The notes under the pieces were generated by a model that saw only the letters and a program-made list of their open reading frames with translations, did no database searches and had not been told where the DNA came from. Made by a program: the position numbers and the translations under genes. A stretch of DNA of 22,926 bases, taken from contig CAMJTZ010000012.1 of NCBI GenBank assembly GCA_946408865.1, positions 1 to 22,926 on the forward strand, written 5' to 3'. This DNA comes from an uncultured Clostridia bacterium. Its GTDB lineage: Bacteria > Bacillota_A > Clostridia > Christensenellales > Aristaeellaceae. Shown piece by piece: positions 13,278-22,213 of the stretch (its first letter is position 1; each line of letters starts with the position of its first letter).

Positions 13278-14399
13278 TTATACTTCCATTTCACGGCATT
13301 TTTCAAGCAGCGAAATAATCGGCAGATGCTGCGGGCAGACGCTTTCGCACTGGCCGCACTGCACGCAGTCCGCCGCCTTCCCCTTATCGGTCGTGACAAT
13401 CGTATATTCCCGGACCGTGCGGAAATGCGGGCTCCCCTCCCGGCGGTTATATACCGTAAAAATATCCGGAATCGGGATATTCATCGGGCATCCCTTGGTG
13501 CAGTAACGGCAGGCGGTGCAGGGAATCGCCTGCGCCGCGTCCAGGGCCTTCTGGGCCTGAGCGATGACTTCCATTTCCGACGCGTCCAGCGGCCGGAAGG
13601 GCGACATCTGACGCAGGTTGTCCTCCATCTGGTCCACATTGCTCATGCCGCTGAGCACCGCCAGCAGATTGTCCAGACCGGCGGCGAAGCGCAGCGCCCA
13701 GCTGGCGCAGGAAGCCTCCGGATTCGCGGCGCGCAGGATCTCCCGCACCTGCGGAATCGGATCCGCCAGGATGCCGCCCTTCACCGGCTCCATGACCACC
13801 ACCGGTTTGCCGTATTTCCGGCAGATTTCATAATTGCGGCGGGAAGCCACGCCGGGATTTTCCCAGTCCGCGTAATTGATCTGCAGCTGGACAAACTCCA
13901 CCTCCGGATGCTCCTGCAGCAGCTGCTCGAGCAGCTCCGGATCCGCGTGGAAGGAAAACCCGTAATGGCGGATCAGGCCCTTTGCCTTCTGCTCCGCGAT
14001 GAAATCCCACAGGCGGTAATCATTGTATTTCTGCACGTTGTTCCGCTGCAGGGCGTGAAGCAGATAAAAATCAAAGTATCCGGCGCCGGTCCGCTCCAGG
14101 CTGGTATAGAACTGCTGCTTGGCGCTCTGCTCGTCATGGCACTGCATAAAAGCGTTCAGCTTGGTGCAGAGGGTATAGGATTCCCGGGGATGGCGGTCCG
14201 CCACCGCCGCTTTGAAGGCGGCTTCGCTCAGACCGTTGTCATAGACGTAGGCGGTATCAAAATAGGTGCCGCCGGCGGCCAGGAAACGGTCCGCCATTTC
14301 GCAGACCTGCGGGATATCGATGGTTCCGTCGGGGTTCTTCGGGAGGCGCATCAGGCCGAAGCCCAGGCGGAAAGGATTCAGAACGCGATTCTCTTCCAT
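13278..14399 (-). CDS. Aldo/keto reductase with C-terminal 4Fe-4S ferredoxin domain
   Basis: This 373-residue protein is probably a cytoplasmic NAD(P)H- or ferredoxin-linked oxidoreductase of the Fe-S aldo/keto reductase group. The TIM-barrel part shows RLGFGLMRLP, DTAYVYDNGLSE (Asp and Tyr of the active site), LCTKLN (Lys) and YLLHAL (His). Two cysteine clusters follow: CTACRYCTKGCP (about 294-305) and CVQCGQCESVCP (about 345-356), each fit for one 4Fe-4S cluster. The start is ATG 14399, with AGGAGG 8 nt upstream; an ATG seven codons earlier overlaps that ribosome site and is rejected. It is last in a probable operon, 30 bp behind the CDF gene. The true substrate is unknown for most of this group. 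Confidence 0.92.
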   Translation of the reverse strand: MEENRVLNPFRLGFGLMRLPKNPDGTIDIPQVCEMADRFLAAGGTYFDTAYVYDNGLSEAAFKAAVADRHPRESYTLCTKLNAFMQCHDEQSAKQQFYTSLERTGAGYFDFYLLHALQRNNVQKYNDYRLWDFIAEQKAKGLIRHYGFSFHADPELLEQLLQEHPEVEFVQLQINYADWENPGVASRRNYEICRKYGKPVVVMEPVKGGILADPIPQVREILRAANPEASCASWALRFAAGLDNLLAVLSGMSNVDQMEDNLRQMSPFRPLDASEMEVIAQAQKALDAAQAIPCTACRYCTKGCPMNIPIPDIFTVYNRREGSPHFRTVREYTIVTTDKGKAADCVQCGQCESVCPQHLPIISLLEKCREMEV

Positions 14400-14429
14400 G
14401 CTTGTTTCCTCCTGTTTCATTTTTCATTT

Positions 14430-15548
14430 TCAGTCTGAGACATCAACGTCCGGGGCGATAGCGACGGTATAGCCGGGCACCATTTCCTGCACTTCCCGCG
14501 TCAGCTGCCCGATGGCTTCCTTCGGATCCGTGCCGAAATTCAGCACGACGTCGAACATGAGGGTCTTTTCCTTTACATCCATATAAAAGCCGTGCATCTG
14601 CAGCGCCCAGTCATGCTTCAGCACCTGCTCCTGCACCTGATTATGAATCCGGGAAGCCCAGTCATTTCCGGTGTTGTAGGAGTAGATGCCGATCCCGGTC
14701 AGAATGACGCCGGTTTCCTCAAACACCTTCGATTCCATCCGGCGGGTCAGCTTATCCACCTCGGCAACGGTCATGGTGTCCGGCAGCTCGATATGCACGG
14801 AGGCGTAGTTCCGCTCCGGTCCGTAATTATGCAGGATCAGATCGTAAGCGCCGCGGATTTCCGGCTCGGAGGTCAGGATTTCGCGGACAGCCCGGGTGGT
14901 TTCCGGATCGGCCCGCTGGCCGAGGATCGCGCTGATGGTCTCCCGCGTCATGCCGATACCGGCCCGCAGGATGAAGGCGGAAATCAGCAGGCCGACATAC
15001 GGCTCCAGGGAAACCTTCAGCAGCATGAAAAGCAGGGCGGAAACCAGCACCGAGGCGGAAAGGATCGCGTCAAAGGACGCGTCCGACCCGGAGGCGACAA
15101 GCGCGACGGAATGCACCCTTTTCCCCTGTTTTTTCACATAGGCACCGAGCACCAGCTTCACGGCGATGGCCACGCCGAGAAGCACCAGCGTCAGCACGGA
15201 ATAATCCGGCTGCTCCGGATGGATCATTTTGTCGACCGAGCTGACCAGGGCGCTGATACCGGCGTAGATCACGAGGGCTGAAACAATCAGCGAAGACAGG
15301 TATTCGATCCGCCCGTGGCCCAGGGGATGCTTCCTGTCCGGCGCGCGGCCGGCCAGCCGGGCTCCGATGATTGTGACAACGGAGGAAAGCGCGTCCGAAA
15401 GGTTGTTGACGCCGTCCAGAACAACGGCGATGGAACGGGACAGCAGGCCGGCCGTCATTTTTCCGGCCGCAAGAAACACATTGACCAGAATGCCGGCCAG
15501 GCTGGTGCGTACAATGATATGTTCGCGGTTTTTCGCGACGGACTCCAC
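14430..15548 (-). CDS. Cation diffusion facilitator (CDF) metal exporter
   Basis: This 372-residue membrane protein exports divalent metal by proton antiport. Signs of the family are SIAVVLDGVNNLSDALSS in helix 2, the cytoplasmic HPLGHGRIEYLSS, SGSDASFDAILS in helix 5, and a long C-terminal cytoplasmic domain with HIELPDTMTVAEVDKLTRR. The transport site reads Asn48/Asp52 in helix 2 and Asp/Asp in helix 5 rather than the Asp-Asp/His-Asp of zinc exporters; an N-D-D-D set points to manganese, by family knowledge. The frame is open for 67 codons upstream, but that part lies inside the permease gene and is low-complexity. GTG 15548 with GGGGTGA about 7 nt upstream is the likely start, 17 bp after the permease stop. 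Its last ~80 residues form an extra ferredoxin-like repeat. Confidence 0.9.
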   Translation of the reverse strand: MESVAKNREHIIVRTSLAGILVNVFLAAGKMTAGLLSRSIAVVLDGVNNLSDALSSVVTIIGARLAGRAPDRKHPLGHGRIEYLSSLIVSALVIYAGISALVSSVDKMIHPEQPDYSVLTLVLLGVAIAVKLVLGAYVKKQGKRVHSVALVASGSDASFDAILSASVLVSALLFMLLKVSLEPYVGLLISAFILRAGIGMTRETISAILGQRADPETTRAVREILTSEPEIRGAYDLILHNYGPERNYASVHIELPDTMTVAEVDKLTRRMESKVFEETGVILTGIGIYSYNTGNDWASRIHNQVQEQVLKHDWALQMHGFYMDVKEKTLMFDVVLNFGTDPKEAIGQLTREVQEMVPGYTVAIAPDVDVSD

Positions 15549-15565
15549 GACAAGCTCACCCCGTT

Positions 15566-16849
15566 TTATTCCGAAACGGTTTTCCGGGTTTCCTCTTCCT
15601 GCTCCGTCTTTTTGGCTTCCGGAGCGGCGGCTTCCTCCGCCGCAGTTTTTTTCTCCGCTGCAATTTGTTCTTCCGGCGGATCGGTCTCCCCGCCCGGCGG
15701 AAGCGCGGCTTCCTGCGCTACGGGCTTGGCCCAGCGGCGCTTGAACCACTGCACGACCAGATACAGATCGTCGTTCACGCCCTTGAAGATATCCCCGCGG
15801 ACCGCGCCGACGAGCACGGACATCGCCACCGGGCCGCCGATCAGGCCGATAATGCCGCCGAAGCGCATGCCGACAAACATGCCGATCAGGCTCAGGAGCG
15901 GGGAAATCCCGATGGAACTGGACATCAGCTTGGGCTCAAGGAGACGCCGCGCCAGCTGCAGGACGCCGGTCAGGCCCAGGATCTGGACCCCTCCGACCGC
16001 GTCCCCCGTGAGGAAGAGCACGACCGCCATCAGAATATACATCAGACCGCTGCCGATCATCGGAATCATCTCCATGATCCCGGCGATAATGCCGAGGACG
16101 CCGGCGTAGCGGAAACCGAAAATATGCAGCGCAATCAGGCTGACCACAAGCACCATCAGCGCGAAGGTGCCCTGCACGCGGAGATAGCCCATCAGGCTCC
16201 TCAGCGCGGAATTGGTCAGCTGGGTGGTGTTGCTGTCCTGCCGGCGGCGCTTTCCGCCGGGCAGGTAGGAACGGATTTCACTGTAATGGATGGAAATGAA
16301 ATAGACCGCCATGGCCAGGAAGCTCATATAAATGACGCCGTAGGGCAGGCTGGTGACCAGGTTGACGGCGAAGGAAACCACGTCCGAAGCGACCTGCGAT
16401 CCCCAGGCGCTCAGGCGGAGCAGCGCGTCGTCCATCGTATTGCGAAGGATCTGCTGCACCTGCGGACTGAAATTGTTCGAGGTGTTGTGGATCAGGTTTT
16501 CCATGGCCTGCTGGATGGTGGTGACAGCGTCGCCGATCAGGGTGCCGGACTGGCCGACCACCTGGGGCGCCTGTTCCAGGACGATGGAAACGCCCCAGTA
16601 CATCGCGCCGAAAAGGAAAGCCAGGAGCAGCAGCACGCAGATCAGCACGGAAACGCCGCGCTTCATCTTCAGCTTCTCCGCGGCGAAGCGGATCACCGGC
16701 TGGAGCATGGCCGCCAGCGGAATGGCGATAATGAATACGGAAAGCTTGTCCCACATGAGCGGAATCAGCCAGAAACAGAGCCCTGTCAGGATGACAGCGC
16801 CGAGCCCCTTGACTGCCAGCCGTTCCGCGGCTTTCCGCTCTTCACTCAT
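15566..16849 (-). CDS. AI-2E family transporter (PerM/YtvI-like permease)
   Basis: This 427-residue protein has about seven to eight membrane segments: two near the N-terminus, the long periplasmic-type loop with QQILRNTMDDALLRL, and the conserved later part GVLGIIAGIMEMIPMIGSGL and LARRLLEPKLMSSSIGISPL, which identify the family. Members have been linked to autoinducer-2 export, Na+/H+ antiport or general solute efflux, so the role is open. The last ~45 residues are a Pro/Glu/Ala/Lys-rich acidic tail that is not part of the fold. The frame reaches ATG 16909, but the promoter places transcription start at about that base, so ATG 16849 (MSEERKAAERL) is preferred despite a weak ribosome site. 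It is first in an operon with the CDF and reductase genes. Confidence 0.9.
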   Translation of the reverse strand: MSEERKAAERLAVKGLGAVILTGLCFWLIPLMWDKLSVFIIAIPLAAMLQPVIRFAAEKLKMKRGVSVLICVLLLLAFLFGAMYWGVSIVLEQAPQVVGQSGTLIGDAVTTIQQAMENLIHNTSNNFSPQVQQILRNTMDDALLRLSAWGSQVASDVVSFAVNLVTSLPYGVIYMSFLAMAVYFISIHYSEIRSYLPGGKRRRQDSNTTQLTNSALRSLMGYLRVQGTFALMVLVVSLIALHIFGFRYAGVLGIIAGIMEMIPMIGSGLMYILMAVVLFLTGDAVGGVQILGLTGVLQLARRLLEPKLMSSSIGISPLLSLIGMFVGMRFGGIIGLIGGPVAMSVLVGAVRGDIFKGVNDDLYLVVQWFKRRWAKPVAQEAALPPGGETDPPEEQIAAEKKTAAEEAAAPEAKKTEQEEETRKTVSE

Positions 16850-16915
16850 GTTTTCTCTCTGCTTTCCATATTTTATCTTTGCTTTCCTTTGATCTGTCGC
16901 GTTCGACATCCCTGT

Positions 16916-16944
16916 ATTTTACACTCTTTCCGTCCGGTTTTCAA
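16916..16944 (-). promoter_or_regulatory. Promoter of the permease-CDF-reductase operon
   Basis: On the minus strand: TTGAAA (16939-16944), a 17-bp spacer and TAAAAT (16916-16921). Transcription should begin near 16909, which argues against the ATG at that position and for the one at 16849. Confidence 0.62.
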
Positions 16945-16969
16945 CTCCCGGCGCCCGGATCCCCCTTTG

Positions 16970-16998
16970 TTGCGAAATAGTTGTTTGTCTGTTATAAT
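16970..16998 (+). promoter_or_regulatory. Promoter of the PAS-GGDEF-EAL gene
   Basis: TTGCGA at 16970-16975, a 17-bp spacer and TATAAT at 16993-16998, with TG at 16990-16991 (extended -10). It lies 65 bp upstream of the start, divergent from the permease promoter. Confidence 0.68.
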
Positions 16999-17062
16999 AC
17001 AGGCGGACAAACTTTTCGGGGAAAAGAAATACGGAATAAATACACTGCAGGGAGCTGTTTCA

Positions 17063-19954
17063 ATGGCGCTTGATTTCCTGAATGCTCTGTTCGCATCCGT
17101 ACAAGCGAAACTGATCATTCCCACCCTGACCCACACGCCCTTTGACGAGCTGCTGGTCATCGACCTGAAAACCGGTCAGTACGAATTCCGCTACCACACG
17201 GACGGAAAATTTTTCGTGCCTGTCAACGGCGGCGTCTATCAGGCTCTGATGGATTACGGTTCCGCCAACCTGTTTCATCCGGAGGAGGTTGAAAGGCAGA
17301 AGGCCTTCACGAACCCCGCCGACATGAAGGAGCGGCTGAACCGGAGCAATCCCATGGGCATCCTGACAGAGCGGTTCCGCTTCCTGGCCCTCAACGGGGA
17401 ATGGCGCCAGATGGAAATCCTGCTGATCTCCGGGCCGGAATTCGGCCTGGCGGACAATATCGTTTACCTCTATATGTTCGACGTGGAGGAAATCCGGAAC
17501 CGCGAGGAAGGCCAGTACGTGGACGCGGCGCTCCCCTCCCAGCACCTGCTGAGCCAGATGCCGGACCAGATGCCGGAATCCGCCTTTTTCACCTATGTGC
17601 AGGAGCGGCTGAGCCATCCGGCGGAAGGCCGCTGGTGCCTGATCGCCGTGGATATCAAGCATTTCAAGCTTTTCAAGGAGCTGAACGGGCAGGAGAACGG
17701 CGAGCAGCTGCTGATCCGCTTCGCGGAAACGCTGCACAAAGCCGCGCAGGAAACCGGCGGTGTTTCCTGCTACCGCGGGCAGGACGACTTTGCCCTCTTC
17801 CTCCCCTATGACAGCCACCGGATTGACCAGCTGTTTGCTGATCTCTGCCGCGCGATTGATACGCTGAGCGGGGTCAGCGGATTCTTCCCGATCTTCGGCA
17901 TCTCCGTCATCGACGCGGAAAACGGCGATACCGCCCTGGACCTGTTCAACCAGGCGGCGCTGACCGCGGAGGAAATCAAGGACGACCTGCAGTACCATAT
18001 CCGCGTATACGACCCGAAAGTGCACGAGCGCCATGTGGAGGAATTCAAGCTGCTGACCGAATTCCAGAGCGCGCTGAAAAACGGGGATATCACCTTCTAC
18101 CTGCAGCCCCAGTGCCGCGTGGCCGACGGGCGGATCATCGGAGCGGAATCCCTGTCCCGCTGGCGCAGGGAGGACGGATCCTACATCTCCCCGGTATTCT
18201 TCATCCCGGTGCTCGAAAAATACGGCGTGGTGACAGACCTGGACCTGCACATCTGGGACGGCGTATGCGCCTGGCTGCGCAGCGTCATCGACCGGGGCAT
18301 CCGGCCGGTGCCGATCTCGGTGAACGTATCCCGGATCGACATCTTCTCGATGGACGTGGCGGAAGTGCTGGGCAGCCTGATCCGGAAATACAGCCTCCCC
18401 GCGGAGCTGCTGAAGGTCGAAATCACGGAATCCGCCTATGTCGACGATTCGGAGCAGATCAAAAACGCCATTGCCTCCCTGCGCGCCGCCGGCTTCCAGC
18501 TGCTGATGGACGATTTCGGCAGCGGCTATTCCTCGCTGAACATGCTGCGCTCCATGAGCATGGACGTCATCAAGCTCGACGCCCAGTTCCTCCATTTCAG
18601 CGCCGGCGAGGAACAGAAGGGCATGAACATCCTCGAGTCCGTCATCAACATGACGAAATCCCTCTCGACGCCGATCATCGTCGAGGGCGTGGACACGAAG
18701 GAACTGGTGCTTTACCTGACGGATATGGGATGCCGCTACATGCAGGGCTTCTATTTCTACCGCCCGATGCCCGGGGAGCAGTTTGAGAAACTGCTGAAAA
18801 ACCCGGACAGGATCGACTACGGCGGGATCCGGCAGCCGATCCACGAGCAGATGCACGTACGCGAATTCATGGACGACAGCATCTACAGCGACGCCATGCT
18901 GAACAATATCCTCGGCCCGGTCGCGTTCTACGCCCTGCGGGACCGAAACGTGGACATCGTCCGGTTCAACCAGCAGTTTTTCCGGCTGCTCAGCATCGAA
19001 CCGGAAGTACTGGAGGAGCGCCGCTACGGCATCCAGGAATTCTTCCACCCGGACGACCGGGACAAGTTCTTCGACATGCTGGAGGAAGCGAAGCGCAACC
19101 GGATCAGCGGCAACAGCGGTTTCTTCCGGGTTTTCAAGCCCGACGGATCGCTCGTCTGGCTGGACGTGCAGGTATACTACCTGCGGGAGCAGGACGGCGC
19201 TTCCCTCTTCTACGGTTCGGTCCGGGACAGGACGGAGCTGCTCTACGTGAACAACGACCTGCCCGGCGGCTATTTCCGCTGCACGCCGAAGGACGGATTC
19301 CGCTTCCTGTACGTGAGCGAGGGTTTCCGCTCCCTGTTCGGCTACACGAACGACGAGCTGAAGCTCCGCTTTGACAACAAGCTGATCAACATGATCCACC
19401 CGGATGACCGGGAAAAGGTGCAGCGGGAATCGGACGCGCTGGCCGCCGCCAAACGGGAACGCATCGCCCCCTACCGGATCCGGAACGCCGACGGCGAATA
19501 CCGCTACGTGATCGACCAGTCCCGCTACACGGAAACCTTCGGCGAGCCCTGTTTCCAGAGCGTGCTGATCGACGTGACCGAAGTCATGACGCTGCGAAAC
19601 CGGATGCGCCTCCTCGAAAAATACGCCACGGACTGTATCCTCTTCCTGCGGGATCTCCAGGATCTCTCCACCATGGAAATGGTCGTCTACGGCCTGAAGA
19701 ACGTCCTCGGGATCGACGGGGATTCCTTCCTCAGGCAGCTCAGGAACCAGGAAATCCGGATCACAAGCATGCAGGGGGATTCCCTCGACACGCAGATCAT
19801 GAAATACCGGGACGATTTCACCCGGGCCAACGGCCTCTATACCCTCCGCATCCCGGACGGGAAGGAAATCCGGGTTCACGTCCGCTTCAGCCTGATTCCG
19901 GACGGGGAGGAAGAGACCGTATGCATCGTGACGCTGACCCCTGCCACCGTCTGA
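17063..19954 (+). CDS. c-di-GMP protein: PAS, degenerate GGDEF, EAL, then two PAS domains
   Basis: This 963-residue protein has no membrane segment. Domain order: PAS-like sensor (about 20-150), GGDEF domain (about 185-320) with strand IAVDIKHFKLFKEL but RGQDDF in place of GGDEF (about 239), so no cyclase activity is expected; EAL domain (about 335-575); then two PAS domains (about 620-725, with HPDDRDKF, and about 730-845, with HPDDREKV) and a C-terminal tail with a further small alpha/beta segment. The EAL catalytic residues look intact: E362 (as ESL), N421, E453, D483-D484, K504, E541 and Q561, so it is probably a c-di-GMP phosphodiesterase. ATG 17063 has GGGAG 8 nt upstream; the frame is open far upstream only because it shadows the permease gene. 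It is monocistronic, with promoter and terminator. Confidence 0.93.
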   Translation: MALDFLNALFASVQAKLIIPTLTHTPFDELLVIDLKTGQYEFRYHTDGKFFVPVNGGVYQALMDYGSANLFHPEEVERQKAFTNPADMKERLNRSNPMGILTERFRFLALNGEWRQMEILLISGPEFGLADNIVYLYMFDVEEIRNREEGQYVDAALPSQHLLSQMPDQMPESAFFTYVQERLSHPAEGRWCLIAVDIKHFKLFKELNGQENGEQLLIRFAETLHKAAQETGGVSCYRGQDDFALFLPYDSHRIDQLFADLCRAIDTLSGVSGFFPIFGISVIDAENGDTALDLFNQAALTAEEIKDDLQYHIRVYDPKVHERHVEEFKLLTEFQSALKNGDITFYLQPQCRVADGRIIGAESLSRWRREDGSYISPVFFIPVLEKYGVVTDLDLHIWDGVCAWLRSVIDRGIRPVPISVNVSRIDIFSMDVAEVLGSLIRKYSLPAELLKVEITESAYVDDSEQIKNAIASLRAAGFQLLMDDFGSGYSSLNMLRSMSMDVIKLDAQFLHFSAGEEQKGMNILESVINMTKSLSTPIIVEGVDTKELVLYLTDMGCRYMQGFYFYRPMPGEQFEKLLKNPDRIDYGGIRQPIHEQMHVREFMDDSIYSDAMLNNILGPVAFYALRDRNVDIVRFNQQFFRLLSIEPEVLEERRYGIQEFFHPDDRDKFFDMLEEAKRNRISGNSGFFRVFKPDGSLVWLDVQVYYLREQDGASLFYGSVRDRTELLYVNNDLPGGYFRCTPKDGFRFLYVSEGFRSLFGYTNDELKLRFDNKLINMIHPDDREKVQRESDALAAAKRERIAPYRIRNADGEYRYVIDQSRYTETFGEPCFQSVLIDVTEVMTLRNRMRLLEKYATDCILFLRDLQDLSTMEMVVYGLKNVLGIDGDSFLRQLRNQEIRITSMQGDSLDTQIMKYRDDFTRANGLYTLRIPDGKEIRVHVRFSLIPDGEEETVCIVTLTPATV

Positions 19955-19979
19955 CAGCCCATCCGGAAATGAATCCACG

Positions 19980-20002
19980 CCCCGGCGCCCGCCGGGGTTT
20001 TT
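19980..20002 (+). terminator. Intrinsic terminator after the EAL gene
   Basis: CCCCGGC-GCCC-GCCGGGG followed by five Ts, 25 bp after the stop and directly before the next promoter. Confidence 0.87.
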
Positions 20003-20004
20003 GC

Positions 20005-20033
20005 TTGCAAAAAAGACCGGTTAACCTTATAAT
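20005..20033 (+). promoter_or_regulatory. Promoter of the RpiR regulator gene
   Basis: TTGCAA at 20005-20010, a 17-bp spacer and TATAAT at 20028-20033, two bases beyond the preceding terminator and 35 bp before the start codon. Confidence 0.75.
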
Positions 20034-20068
20034 CACCCGGGACGAAATGAAGGAAAGGACGCGCCGAA

Positions 20069-20938
20069 ATGCAGAACGCCGGGGATATGATGGATCGGCT
20101 GAACCAGACCGGGCGGCGGCTGAGCAAGAGCCACCGCAGGATTGCCGAATACATCACCGCGCATTACGACAAGGCGGTTTTCATGACCGCGGCCCGGCTC
20201 GGGGAATGCGTCGGGGTCAGCGAGAGCACGGTGGTGCGCTTCGCCTCCGCGCTTGGATACGAGGGTTATCCGCAGCTGCAGCGCAGCCTGCAGGAGCTGG
20301 TCTCCCACCGGCTGACCGCCAAAGAGCGCTTTGAGCGGGTGACGGAGATCGACCCGCGCAACGTCCTTTCCACGGTACTCAAAAGCGACATGCAGAACCT
20401 GCACAGCACGCTGGAGGAGCTGGATCCCGCCGTGTTTGAAAACGTGGTGAACCGGATCCTTGCCGCCCGGACCGTATACGTCATCGGGCTGCGCAGCGCG
20501 GCGCCGCTGGCGCAGTTTCTGGTGAACTACCTGCGCTACATGTTCGATCACGTGCGCCTGATTTCCGGCGGCGCGGCGGACGGGCCGGAGGAAATGCTTG
20601 AAATACGGGAAAGCGACGTGCTGATCGGCATTTCCTTCCCGCGGTACTCGGCGCGGACGGTCGAGGTCATGCGCTTCGCCCGCCACTGCGGCGCCCAGGT
20701 GGTCGCCGTGACGGACGGGCCGATGAGCCCCCTGTGCGAGGTGGCGGACGCGTGCCTGACGGCGCGGACGGATATCGCCTCCTTTGTCGACTCCCTCGCC
20801 GCCCCCATCAGCGTGATCAACGCGCTGCTCGTCGCCCTCTCGCTGCACCGGAAGGACGCCCTGAGCGATCACTTCCGCCGGCTGGAGGACATCTGGAAAA
20901 ACTACCGCGTATACCTGGAGGAGGACCGCCATGGGTGA
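20069..20938 (+). CDS. MurR/RpiR family transcriptional regulator
   Basis: This 289-residue regulator has an N-terminal RpiR-type helix-turn-helix (about residues 10-77: SKSHRRIAEYI, then AARLGECVGVSESTVVRFAS, ALGYEGYPQLQRSL) and a C-terminal SIS sugar-isomerase-type domain (about 120-250: VYVIGLRSAAPLAQFL, GISFPRYSARTVEVMRFA, VVAVTDGPMSPL). Family members sense phosphosugars and regulate sugar or amino-sugar use. ATG 20069 has AAAGGA 9 nt upstream. Its stop overlaps the next gene's start by 8 bp, so translation of the two is coupled. No sugar-use gene is adjacent, so its target and ligand are unknown; it could regulate its own operon. Confidence 0.93.
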   Translation: MQNAGDMMDRLNQTGRRLSKSHRRIAEYITAHYDKAVFMTAARLGECVGVSESTVVRFASALGYEGYPQLQRSLQELVSHRLTAKERFERVTEIDPRNVLSTVLKSDMQNLHSTLEELDPAVFENVVNRILAARTVYVIGLRSAAPLAQFLVNYLRYMFDHVRLISGGAADGPEEMLEIRESDVLIGISFPRYSARTVEVMRFARHCGAQVVAVTDGPMSPLCEVADACLTARTDIASFVDSLAAPISVINALLVALSLHRKDALSDHFRRLEDIWKNYRVYLEEDRHG

Positions 20939-22172
20939 CATCCTTGTGATCGGCGGCGGCGCGGCCGGAATGACCGCGGCGCTCTTCGCCGCCCGCGGCG
21001 GCGCGAAAGTGACGCTGCTGGAGCAGAACGAAAAACTCGGCAAAAAGGTCTACATCTCCGGGAAAGGCCGCTGCAACCTGACCAACGACTGCGACCGGGA
21101 CACATTTCTTTCCCAGGTGCCCCGGAATCCCCGCTTTCTCTACGGCGCGCTGAGCTTCTTCTCCCCGCAGGACATGATGGCCCTGCTGGAGAGCGCCGGC
21201 TGCCCGGTGACGGTTCAGCGGGGGCGGCGGGTTTTCCCCGCCTCGGAAAAGGCCAGCGACGTCACGAAGGCGCTCTCCGGCCTGATGGCCGCGGCCGGGG
21301 TGCGCATCCGGCTGAACACTGCCGTGAAGGCGCTGGAAACCGCCGGCGGACGCGTGACCGGCGTACGGACCGCGGCAGGAGAAATCCTCCCCGCGGACGC
21401 GGTTATCCTCTGCACGGGCGGATTCAGCTATCCCGCCACCGGCTCCACCGGAGACGGATACCGTTTCGCCGCTGAAGCCGGGCACACGGTAGCTGATCCT
21501 TCGCCGGTTCTCGTCGGCCTGGAAACCGCGGAAGAATGGCCCCGCGCGCTGCAGGGGCTGAGCCTGAAGAACGTGACGCTGACGCTTTCACGCGGAAAGA
21601 AAGTCCTTTACACCGAGCTCGGGGAAATGCTCTTCACCCACTTCGGCGTTTCCGGACCGCTGGTGCTCGAAGCCAGCTGTCACCTGCCGGAGAACCTGAA
21701 GGAGGCTTCCCTGCGGATCGACCTGAAGCCCGGGCTGACGCCGGAGCAGCTGGACGCAAGGCTGCTGCGGGACTTTGCCGCCTCGGGCAGAAAACAGCTG
21801 CGGACGGAACTGAATTCCCTCCTTCCCGCCCGCCTGGCGGACCTTTTCCCCCGCCTGTGCGGCCTGCCGGACACGCTGGCCTGCAGCCAGATTACCGGCG
21901 CGCAGCGGCGCAGACTCGCCGAAATGCTGAAGTCCCTGCCGCTGACCGTCCGCTCGCCCCGGCCGCTGGCCGAGGCTATCGTGACCCGGGGCGGGGTCAG
22001 CGTGAAGGAAGTGGAGCCCGGCACCCTGCGCAGCCGGATCCTCCCGAACCTGTACTTTGCCGGGGAGCTGCTGGACGTCGACGCCCACACCGGCGGCTAC
22101 AACCTGCAGATCGCCTGGTCCACCGGCGCCCTCGCGGGACGAAGCGCGGCTGACTGCCTGCGGCAGGAATGA
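20931..22172 (+). CDS. FAD-dependent oxidoreductase, HI0933/YhiN/BaiN family
   Basis: This 413-residue flavoprotein opens with the dinucleotide-binding motif VIGGGAAGMTAALFAA, the GKGRCNLTN signature of the family at about 44-52, TGGFSYPATGSTGDGY near the middle, and the closing FAD contact FAGELLDVDAHTGGYNLQIA. Length is normal (about 400-420). Members are annotated as aminoacetone oxidase-like or as BaiN, which acts in bile-acid 7-dehydroxylation, but most have no proven reaction. ATG 20931 has GGAGG upstream inside the RpiR gene, whose stop it overlaps by 8 bp. The exonuclease gene starts 41 bp behind it, so the three are likely one transcript. Confidence 0.93.
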   Translation: MGDILVIGGGAAGMTAALFAARGGAKVTLLEQNEKLGKKVYISGKGRCNLTNDCDRDTFLSQVPRNPRFLYGALSFFSPQDMMALLESAGCPVTVQRGRRVFPASEKASDVTKALSGLMAAAGVRIRLNTAVKALETAGGRVTGVRTAAGEILPADAVILCTGGFSYPATGSTGDGYRFAAEAGHTVADPSPVLVGLETAEEWPRALQGLSLKNVTLTLSRGKKVLYTELGEMLFTHFGVSGPLVLEASCHLPENLKEASLRIDLKPGLTPEQLDARLLRDFAASGRKQLRTELNSLLPARLADLFPRLCGLPDTLACSQITGAQRRRLAEMLKSLPLTVRSPRPLAEAIVTRGGVSVKEVEPGTLRSRILPNLYFAGELLDVDAHTGGYNLQIAWSTGALAGRSAADCLRQE

Positions 22173-22213
22173 TACCCTTTTTTCCTTTTTCATCAATGTA
22201 AACCGGAGGCACT

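Noticed and set aside
13326..14438. 370-codon plus-strand frame opposite the aldo/keto reductase
   Set aside because: Arg/His/Gln-rich shadow; the Cys clusters and barrel motifs are on the minus strand.
15549..15749. 67-codon N-terminal extension of the CDF exporter
   Set aside because: It lies within the 3' end of the permease gene in another frame and is Gly/Arg/Ser-rich; GTG 15548 has a ribosome site.
15665..17062. 466-codon upstream extension of the EAL protein's reading frame
   Set aside because: It is the antisense of the AI-2E permease gene, is rich in His/Asp/Gln/Arg without any domain, and a promoter, ribosome site and ATG occur at 16970-17063.
17060..19978. 972-codon open frame on the minus strand opposite the EAL gene
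   Set aside because: Long antisense frames arise from GC-rich codon use. The translation is Val/Asp/Glu/His-rich with no motif, while the plus strand has clear catalytic motifs.
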